Source of the DNA: Kiritimatiellia bacterium
GTDB taxonomy: Bacteria > Verrucomicrobiota > Kiritimatiellia > RFP12 > UBA1067
NCBI GenBank assembly: GCA_024405255.1
Contig: JAKSOY010000059.1
Location: 1-20,310 of the forward strand
Reading direction: 5' to 3'
Length of the DNA stretch: 20,310 nucleotides
The notes below the pieces were generated by a model, which did not search any database, had not been told where the DNA came from, and saw only the letters and a list, made by a program, of their open reading frames with translations. The position numbers and the translations under genes were made by a program. Below, piece after piece: positions 15,051-20,310 of this stretch (position 1 is the stretch's first letter; each line of letters opens with the position of its first letter).

Positions 15051-16237
15051 AGAAGAAGCGCCACGGTTACGACAAGGTCCGTCCCGAAGTCGACGGCAAG
15101 AAAATCACCTATGCGGAAGCCCTCCTGATGGAGCTGGTCTCCGAATTGCCGGTACAAGAGGGGCGCGTGCTCGTCGCCGGCAATCGCAGTGGCGTCGTTG
15201 TCGGCGAGTTGATGACCCGCTGGCCGGATGCCACGGTCTTCGCCCATGCCTTCGATGCGCATCATGCGCGTGCCATCCGCAAGCACCTGCTGGATCTCAA
15301 GCTGAAGGTGCGGACGGTCATTTCGACGCCGAATGTGCTTCCGCCTGAAACGGACGAATCCGTCCCCGAGGGCGAGCGCCGCTATCGTCAGGCGTTCTTT
15401 ATGACGACGCCGCGTTCGATGCCGGCGGAACTCGTCCTCGACCAGCTGCAGGATATCTTCCTGTCTCTCGTGGACGGTGCTGAATTCTGGGCCACATTCG
15501 AAGGCGATCCCGACGAGGCCCTTCGGACGATGCGTCTCGTCTGGCCTTCGGTGCATGTGGCGAAGAAGACGAAGCATGCGGTGCTGTTCCGCGCGGTGAA
15601 GAAGGGCGAACCCGTGAAGACGCGGGAGTTCGCAAGTACGTGGGAGGCGAGTGTGCCGGGTGGACCCGAGCTCTCGTTCATTTCCCTGCCCGGGTGCTTC
15701 TGCCATCGGCGTCCCGACTTGGGCGGGCTCGCGCTCGCCGAAGTCGCGGCGAAGGAAGTCGAGGCGCGCCGCGCCGCCGGCGTTCAGACGCTGGATCTCC
15801 TTGACATGGGCTGCGGGTGCGGTCTTGTGGGCTTGCTCGTTGCGGATGCCTGGCGTCGCGCGTTCCCCGCGTCCGCTCCGTTGACGGAGGCGAATCTGAA
15901 GCTCACCTTGATCGATTCGCATGCACGCGCGCTGGAGGCGTCGCGTCAAAATGCGGCGCGGGCCGGATTCGCGCCGGAGTTGGTTCTTGCGGACGACGGT
16001 CTGCCGCGTGGACGCACCGGCGAGTACGACTATTTCGTCGGCAATCCGCCCTACTACAGCGAGTATCGCATCGCGGAGGTGTTCCTTGAGACGGCCTACC
16101 GTGCGCTCAAGCCGGGCGGTGTGTGTTTGACGGTGGTCAAAACCGCGACAGGCCTGCTCGCGTTGCAGGAAAAGTATTTCCGCACGGTCGAAGTCATCAA
16201 CCGGCGTGGTTATTGCGTGCTCCGTTCAGTACGCTAG
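15047..16237 (+). CDS. RsmC/RlmG-type rRNA guanine-N2 methyltransferase
   Basis: The 396-residue protein has two methyltransferase-like halves, as in RsmC and RlmG. The N-terminal half is degenerate: GRVLVAGNRSGVV (39-51) and FFMTTPRSMPAELVLDQLQD. The C-terminal half is catalytic: DLLDMGCGCGLVGLL (250-264) binds S-adenosylmethionine, LTLIDSHARALEASRQNAAR (287-306) is motif II, and NPPYY (333-337) is the catalytic loop that flips the target guanine. E. coli RsmC makes m2G1207 in 16S rRNA and RlmG makes m2G1835 in 23S rRNA; which applies cannot be told here. PGCFCHRRPDLGGLAL corresponds to the family's P-G-x-F-x4-D-x-G-x-x-L motif. ATG 15047 overlaps the hemL stop, with GGGGAG upstream. No link to tetrapyrrole synthesis is apparent. 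Confidence 0.8.
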   Translation: MKKKRHGYDKVRPEVDGKKITYAEALLMELVSELPVQEGRVLVAGNRSGVVVGELMTRWPDATVFAHAFDAHHARAIRKHLLDLKLKVRTVISTPNVLPPETDESVPEGERRYRQAFFMTTPRSMPAELVLDQLQDIFLSLVDGAEFWATFEGDPDEALRTMRLVWPSVHVAKKTKHAVLFRAVKKGEPVKTREFASTWEASVPGGPELSFISLPGCFCHRRPDLGGLALAEVAAKEVEARRAAGVQTLDLLDMGCGCGLVGLLVADAWRRAFPASAPLTEANLKLTLIDSHARALEASRQNAARAGFAPELVLADDGLPRGRTGEYDYFVGNPPYYSEYRIAEVFLETAYRALKPGGVCLTVVKTATGLLALQEKYFRTVEVINRRGYCVLRSVR

Positions 16238-16258
16238 GTCGGAACGGAGAAAGTGGAT

Positions 16259-17164
16259 ATGGACATTGAAAGAATAGCGGCTGCGCTTTTGCCGTGCTGC
16301 GAATGTGCGCTTGCGAATACGACGAAGCGCGTGAATCTGCCCGGTTCGTCGGCGGTCGCGCTCACCGTGCGCCGTCTCTTTGCGCTGTTGTTCCCGGGGT
16401 GCCACGGACTTTCCCCCGTTCCTCACGAACAATGCCACGCCCAGGTCGAACGGAATCTTGAGCGCATTGCCAAGGAACTCACGCAGCAGGTCGAGCAGGT
16501 GCTGCTCTATCAGTGTGCCGAACATCCCGAACAGACGCCGGATCTCGATTGCCGGACGCGCGCCGAAGAAATCGTCGAGAAGTTCTTGAACGAGCTGCCC
16601 CATGTGCGCGCAATGCTCCAGGAGGATATCACGGCCGGCTACGAGGGCGATCCGGCGGCCGTCAGCAAGATGGAAGTCGTGATGGCCTATCCGGGATTGT
16701 ATGCCATTGCCGTACATCGTCTCGCCCATGTGCTCTATACGCTCAAGGTACCGATCTTGCCGCGTGTGATGAGCGAACTCGCCCACGCGCGCACGGGGAT
16801 CGACATCCATCCGGGTGCGACGATCGGCGAACGTTTCTTCATCGACCACGGAACGGGCGTCGTGATCGGCGAAACGACGGTGATCGGGCGGAATGTCAAA
16901 CTCTACCAGGGCGTGACGCTGGGCGCGCTGTCGTTCCCGAAGGACGAAGAGACCGGCATGCTCATGAAGGGACACAAACGCCATCCGAATGTCGAAGACA
17001 ATGTCGTCATCTACGCCGGTGCGACGATTCTCGGCGGCGAAACGACGATCGGCCACGATTCGGAAATCGGCGGCAACGTCTGGTTGATGGATTCGATTCC
17101 GCCATTCTCCCGTGTGTATAACCAGACGCCGTTCCCGCGTGTGAAGACCCGGCGCGAGGTCTGA
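16259..17164 (+). CDS. serine O-acetyltransferase
   Basis: The 301-residue protein has an N-terminal helical domain (QEDITAGYEGDPAAVSKMEV at 121-140; YPGLYAIAVHRLAHVLY at 144-160) and a left-handed beta-helix of hexapeptide repeats (TGIDIHPGATIGERFFIDHG from 179). This is the serine acetyltransferase (CysE/EpsC) pattern; H197 of the IDHGTGVVIGET motif corresponds to the catalytic His. It makes O-acetylserine from L-serine and acetyl-CoA for cysteine synthesis, in the cytoplasm. The long N-terminus and the SFPKDEETGMLMKGHKRHP insert in the helix fit the type seen in Bacteroidetes and relatives. A GTG at 16253 gives two more residues, but GGAG at 16246-16249 is nine bases from the ATG and only three from the GTG, so I chose the ATG. 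No cysK is in view. Confidence 0.85.
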   Translation: MDIERIAAALLPCCECALANTTKRVNLPGSSAVALTVRRLFALLFPGCHGLSPVPHEQCHAQVERNLERIAKELTQQVEQVLLYQCAEHPEQTPDLDCRTRAEEIVEKFLNELPHVRAMLQEDITAGYEGDPAAVSKMEVVMAYPGLYAIAVHRLAHVLYTLKVPILPRVMSELAHARTGIDIHPGATIGERFFIDHGTGVVIGETTVIGRNVKLYQGVTLGALSFPKDEETGMLMKGHKRHPNVEDNVVIYAGATILGGETTIGHDSEIGGNVWLMDSIPPFSRVYNQTPFPRVKTRREV

Positions 17165-17196
17165 TTGATTTGCGACGAAACGAAAGGACAGACAAC

Positions 17197-18465
17197 ATGA
17201 CCAATGAAGAGAAATCAAAGTTCCGTGTAGCGCAGTGGAAGTTCATCATCTACAGCATGATCGCCTACTCGTTCTTTTATGTGACGCGGAAGAACCTGTC
17301 TATGGCGCAGCCGCTCATGCTGGACGAAAAGGTGATTACGACGACGCAGCTCGGTCTCATTATGACGGTGCATGGCGTCCTCTACGGTGTGAGCCGCTTC
17401 GTGAACGGATTCTGGGCGGATCGTCTCAACGGCCGCATCTTCATGACGATCGGTCTGGCGCTGTCGGCGGCGATGAACTACTTCTTCGGTTGCACCTCGC
17501 TCGCGGTTCTCTTCGGCATCTTCTGGATTGTCAACGCCTGGACGCAAGGGATGGGCTTCCCGCCCTGCGCGAAGATGCTCACGCATTGGATTCATCCGAA
17601 GGAACTTGCGACGAAGATGTCCATTTGGAACACCTCGCACTCGTTCGGATCCGTGATGGCGCTGGGCATCTGCACGGCCTTGCTTTGGCAGGGCTTCGGT
17701 TGGCGTTGGTGCTTCTATGTGCCGGCCGTCCTCGCCTTGCTCGCGGCGGTGTTCTGCTTCTTCTGCGTAAAGGATTCGCCGACGGAAGCGGGCGTCCACG
17801 AGCTGGAACTCGGGGATGTCAAAACCGGCCAGCCGAAGAGTGCGATCACCACGCGCGACCGGATGAAGCTCGTCTATTGCAACAAGGTCATCTGGACAGT
17901 TGCCCTTGCGAATTTCTTCGTCTATATTGTCCGCTTCGGTTTCCTCGATTGGGGTCCGACCTTCCTCAAGCAGTACAAGGGCATTCCTGTGGAGAAGGGC
18001 GGCTTGATGACGATTGCGTTCGAACTCGCCGCCGTGGTGGGGACGATCTTCGCCGGCTGGGTGACGGATAAAGTCTTCAAGGGCCGCGGCGTGCGCACAT
18101 GCGTCTTCTGCATGTTTTTCACGGCGCTCTTCAGCTTTGGTTTCTGGTATCTGCCCAATGGCGCGCCGGCCTGGCAGTCGACCCTGCTGCTGATGGGGGC
18201 GGGCTTCTGCATCTACGGTCCGCAGGCGCTCATCGGCATTGTCGCGGCCAACCAGGCGACGAAGGAGGCGGCGGCGATGGCAAACGGATTCACGGGAATC
18301 ATGGGCTATGCCGCGACGACGGTGTCGGGTCTTGGCGTGGCGTGGATCAAGGAAACTTACGGCTGGGGCGTGACGCTCGGTTCGTTCGCGGCCTTCGCCT
18401 TGTTCGGCATGCTGCTCTTCCTCTTCGCCTGGAACGCCCAGGCGACCGGCTACAAGAAGCAGTGA
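17197..18465 (+). CDS. MFS transporter of the organophosphate:phosphate antiporter family (GlpT/UhpT-like)
   Basis: The 422-residue protein has about twelve membrane segments with a central cytoplasmic loop (about 205-225). FFYVTRKNLSMAQPLM (26-41) matches the OPA signature in which an Arg (R31 here; Arg45 in GlpT) binds phosphate. GFPPCAKMLTHWIHPKELATKMSIW is the conserved loop and helix 4-5 region of the same family. Likely cargo is glycerol-3-phosphate, a hexose phosphate or another phosphorylated small molecule, exchanged for inorganic phosphate at the inner membrane. The start follows AAAGGA by eight bases, 32 bp after the serine acetyltransferase gene. The next gene encodes a secreted phosphodiesterase whose products could be imported by such a carrier; this is inference from order only. 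Confidence 0.82.
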   Translation: MTNEEKSKFRVAQWKFIIYSMIAYSFFYVTRKNLSMAQPLMLDEKVITTTQLGLIMTVHGVLYGVSRFVNGFWADRLNGRIFMTIGLALSAAMNYFFGCTSLAVLFGIFWIVNAWTQGMGFPPCAKMLTHWIHPKELATKMSIWNTSHSFGSVMALGICTALLWQGFGWRWCFYVPAVLALLAAVFCFFCVKDSPTEAGVHELELGDVKTGQPKSAITTRDRMKLVYCNKVIWTVALANFFVYIVRFGFLDWGPTFLKQYKGIPVEKGGLMTIAFELAAVVGTIFAGWVTDKVFKGRGVRTCVFCMFFTALFSFGFWYLPNGAPAWQSTLLLMGAGFCIYGPQALIGIVAANQATKEAAAMANGFTGIMGYAATTVSGLGVAWIKETYGWGVTLGSFAAFALFGMLLFLFAWNAQATGYKKQ

Positions 18466-18493
18466 ATAGGTTCGAGTGAAGAGTGAATAGGTT
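18461..18493 (+). repeat. 12-bp direct repeat across a stop codon
   Basis: AGTGAATAGGTT occurs at 18461-18472, containing the transporter's TGA stop, and again at 18482-18493. The copies are 21 bases apart, so a short tandem duplication of the gene end is likely. No function is apparent. The rest of the gap up to 18532 is AT-rich, with an AAAGG ribosome-binding site; a TTGAAA at 18493-18498 has no good -10 at the right distance. Confidence 0.7.
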
Positions 18494-18532
18494 TGAAATT
18501 TTAATTAGATACGAGTAACAAAAGGAACAATC

Positions 18533-20167
18533 ATGAAAACAATCAAATTAATGATGGTGTTCACGGCTGCGCTGATGATTGGCGCAGAGGTGATGGCGCA
18601 GGAACAGGCGAAAGCGCGCAAGCCGAAAGTGCTCGCGATCATGCTGGACGGTCTTCGGGGCGATGTGCTCGACACCGCGCGCGTGCCGGCGATCGACAGC
18701 CTGCGGAATGGCACGTGGGCGGAAGGCTACAAAGGCGCGTCCACGTTGACGGCGCTCACGGTGCCGGATGCGCGTCCTTCGAGCGCGGCGAACCATACGG
18801 CCATTCTCACGGCCGTCAACGGGGCGAAGTCCCGCGTGTTCAACAACGGACAGACCAAGAACGGCAACTACAAAGACTGGCCGACCTGGCTGACGCGCAT
18901 CACGCAGGCGGTGCCGGGAACGAAGGCGCTCTTCATCTATTCCTGGGGCGAAGGCAACCAGTACGCGCGCACGCCGAACGTGCAGTTCATCCATGCGACG
19001 GACACCGTCAATGGCGCGAACATCGGCAAGATCCTGGCGGCGCCGGATGCACCGGATGTGACGCAGTACTTCGTCGACCTGCCGGACCATGGCGGACATT
19101 CGCAGGGGTTCTATCCGTTCAGTGTCGGCTACCTCAAGGCGGTGAATCTGTCCGACCAGTACATCGCCAACGCCCTTGCGGGCATCAAGAGCCGTCCGAC
19201 CTTCAAGGACGAAGACTGGCTCATCATGGTGACGGGCGACCATGGCGGGTATCTTCGCACGCATGGCGTGTGGGGTGGCCACGCGACGACGGTGCCGGTG
19301 GTGCTGTCGGGCCGCATCACGCCGGCGGGGCGCATCCCGGGCGTGCCGCGCCATTACGACCTCACGGCGACGGCGCTGAAGCACTTCGGACTTGATCCGG
19401 TGGCGCTGAAGCTCGAAGGCCGTCCTCTCACGACGGCGGCCCCGAAGGCGGCTCCGCGCGCGCTGAAGGAAGGCCTTGCCGCGTACCTCGACTTCCAGGG
19501 CAAGACGCCGGTCAATGCCGTCAAGAACGGTCCGGTGGCGAAGGTGATGGGACCGCGCGCCGTCTCGGGCGCGGCCGAAGGCGTGCTGCGTCTTTCGGGT
19601 GACGAACATGCGGCGGGCGGCGTGAAGCTGGAAGGCAGCGAGAAGCTCGCGTTCGAGAACGGGGACAACTTCACGGTCACGCTGTGGGCGCGCATGCCGG
19701 CGACGCAGAAGGGCGATCCGCTCCTCTTCGGCAACAAGGACTGGAGCCGCGGTGTGAATCCGGGTATGGCCCTTATCGCCAGCAAGGTGATGGAAGGCTC
19801 GAAGATTCCGGGCGTTGTGTTCAACGTGGGACGTCCGAACCAGGGCCGTATGGATATCGGCCAGTTCGACGTAATGCCCGACCAGTGGGTGTTCTATGCG
19901 GTGACGCGCGATGCCGAAGGCCGCTATGTGGTCTATCAGGGCCGTGCCGACGGGCGCTTCAACTTCGTCTGCAATCGTACGGAGAATACGATCGTCAAGA
20001 CGGGGCTTCCGATCTGCATCGGCCAGGACGGTACGGGCAACTACCCGTGCATCATGAACGGCGACATCGACGACTTCGCGCTCTGGACGCGCGCGCTCAC
20101 GTACGAAGACATCAAGGGCATCTACGAGGCCGGCCGCCAGGGTCTGTCCCTCGGCGACGTGCTCTGA
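18533..20167 (+). CDS. secreted type I phosphodiesterase/nucleotide pyrophosphatase-like enzyme with a C-terminal LamG domain
   Basis: The 544-residue product has a signal peptide (cleavage near VMA-QEQ, about residue 22). Residues about 30-300 are an alkaline-phosphatase-superfamily domain: metal Asp39 in AIMLDGLRGD, a probable nucleophile Ser84 in RPSSAANH (the NPP family has TxPNH with Thr), PDHGGH (184-189), TGDHGG (234-239) and GGHATTVP (248-255). Residues about 314-544 form a LamG/concanavalin-like sandwich: LAAYLDFQG, NFTVTLWARMP, WVFYAVTRDAEGRYVVYQ and GDIDDFALWTRALTYEDIKG, often a carbohydrate- or cell-surface-binding module. It probably cleaves phosphodiesters of nucleotides, lipids or glycans outside the inner membrane. 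AAAGG eight bases before ATG supports the start. It is the last gene before the terminator. Confidence 0.8.
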   Translation: MKTIKLMMVFTAALMIGAEVMAQEQAKARKPKVLAIMLDGLRGDVLDTARVPAIDSLRNGTWAEGYKGASTLTALTVPDARPSSAANHTAILTAVNGAKSRVFNNGQTKNGNYKDWPTWLTRITQAVPGTKALFIYSWGEGNQYARTPNVQFIHATDTVNGANIGKILAAPDAPDVTQYFVDLPDHGGHSQGFYPFSVGYLKAVNLSDQYIANALAGIKSRPTFKDEDWLIMVTGDHGGYLRTHGVWGGHATTVPVVLSGRITPAGRIPGVPRHYDLTATALKHFGLDPVALKLEGRPLTTAAPKAAPRALKEGLAAYLDFQGKTPVNAVKNGPVAKVMGPRAVSGAAEGVLRLSGDEHAAGGVKLEGSEKLAFENGDNFTVTLWARMPATQKGDPLLFGNKDWSRGVNPGMALIASKVMEGSKIPGVVFNVGRPNQGRMDIGQFDVMPDQWVFYAVTRDAEGRYVVYQGRADGRFNFVCNRTENTIVKTGLPICIGQDGTGNYPCIMNGDIDDFALWTRALTYEDIKGIYEAGRQGLSLGDVL

Positions 20168-20190
20168 ATCTCCACGCCGTGATAAAATAA

Positions 20191-20231
20191 CGCGGATGGC
20201 AATTTCGAGATTGCCATCCGCGTCTCTTTTT
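20191..20231 (+). terminator. intrinsic terminator
   Basis: A perfect 12-bp stem, CGCGGATGGCAA (20191-20202) with TTGCCATCCGCG (20211-20222), has an 8-base loop and is followed by TCTC and a run of five T (20227-20231). It begins 24 bases after the phosphodiesterase stop and ends the second gene run. AT-rich bases at 20182-20190 could allow some termination in the other direction. Confidence 0.88.
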
Positions 20232-20239
20232 GATATAAT
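20211..20239 (+). promoter_or_regulatory. tRNA promoter, TTGCCA-17 bp-TATAAT, overlapping the terminator
   Basis: TTGCCA (20211-20216) and a perfect TATAAT (20234-20239) are separated by 17 bases, with TGA just before the -10 (extended -10). The -35 is the first half of the terminator's 3' arm, and the terminator's T-run lies in the spacer. The predicted start is near A20246, ten bases before the tRNA. Confidence 0.8.
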
Positions 20240-20255
20240 AAACCCACTTTTTTCA

Positions 20256-20310
20256 CGGACTGTAGCTCAGTTGGTAGAGCACGGCACTTTTAATGCTGGG
20301 GTCGCGGGTC
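20256..20310 (+). tRNA. tRNA-Lys (anticodon UUU), truncated by the window end
   Basis: The cloverleaf can be read as far as the T-arm: acceptor CGGACTG (20256-20262), TA, D-arm GCTC/GAGC around AGTTGGTA, anticodon stem CGGCA/TGCTG (one G-U pair) with loop CTTTTAA, anticodon TTT, a five-base variable loop GGGTC, then the T-stem GCGGG and TC. The 3' part is outside the window, so acceptor pairing cannot be checked. Confidence 0.93.

Noticed and set aside
18493..18521. Separate promoter for the phosphodiesterase gene
   Set aside because: TTGAAA at 18493-18498 has only TAACAA at 17 bases; unlike the three good promoters it lacks TATAAT and an extended -10.

Overview
The window reads as chromosomal DNA from a GC-rich, Gram-negative-type bacterium. 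The best guess is the Verrucomicrobiota/Kiritimatiellota side of the PVC group, possibly a gut lineage. This is an inference from large secreted FAD oxidoreductases with accessory domains, a RhaT-type sugar symporter, a secreted phosphodiesterase fused to a LamG domain, many secreted proteins of unknown function, and clusters of a short GGGGAC-W-GTCCCC palindrome. No 16S rRNA or other marker is present to settle it. All sixteen complete genes lie on the plus strand, mostly overlapping or a few bases apart. I see no insertion sequence, phage gene, CRISPR array or rRNA.

Layout. Bases 1-58 look like the tail of an upstream gene. Bases 59-296 hold seven copies or degenerate copies of the palindrome. 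A strong promoter (TTTACA, 18 bp, TATAAT) then starts a first run of genes (333-7736): a two-module FAD oxidoreductase, a RhaT-like symporter, a polysaccharide deacetylase, a very compact GT4-type glycosyltransferase and a GT87-like membrane glycosyltransferase. The theme is sugar uptake or oxidation and surface glycan synthesis.

A second extended -10 promoter at 7770-7778 starts a second run (7788-20167). Its first six genes have an envelope theme: a secreted TPR protein, a LolA-like periplasmic protein, an AsmA-like membrane protein with an 11-residue-repeat tail, a shortened MurC-like ligase, a secreted thioredoxin-like protein without CXXC, and an LpxC-like deacetylase with altered active-site motifs. 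HemL (tetrapyrrole synthesis), an RsmC/RlmG-type rRNA methyltransferase, serine acetyltransferase, an organophosphate-type MFS antiporter and the secreted phosphodiesterase-LamG protein follow. A strong intrinsic terminator lies at 20191-20231. Its 3' arm doubles as the -35 box of the next promoter, which serves a tRNA-Lys(UUU) cut by the window end.

The most notable points are the LpxC-like protein with a one-residue shift between its expected zinc ligands and no His in the GVGLHxG position, the shortened MurC-like ligase beside it, two promoters placed so that transcripts would be leaderless or nearly so, the terminator/promoter overlap, and a palindrome copy inside the oxidoreductase gene next to the join of its two FAD modules. 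None of these proves a new system. The envelope block 7788-13708 is the best candidate for an undescribed pathway.
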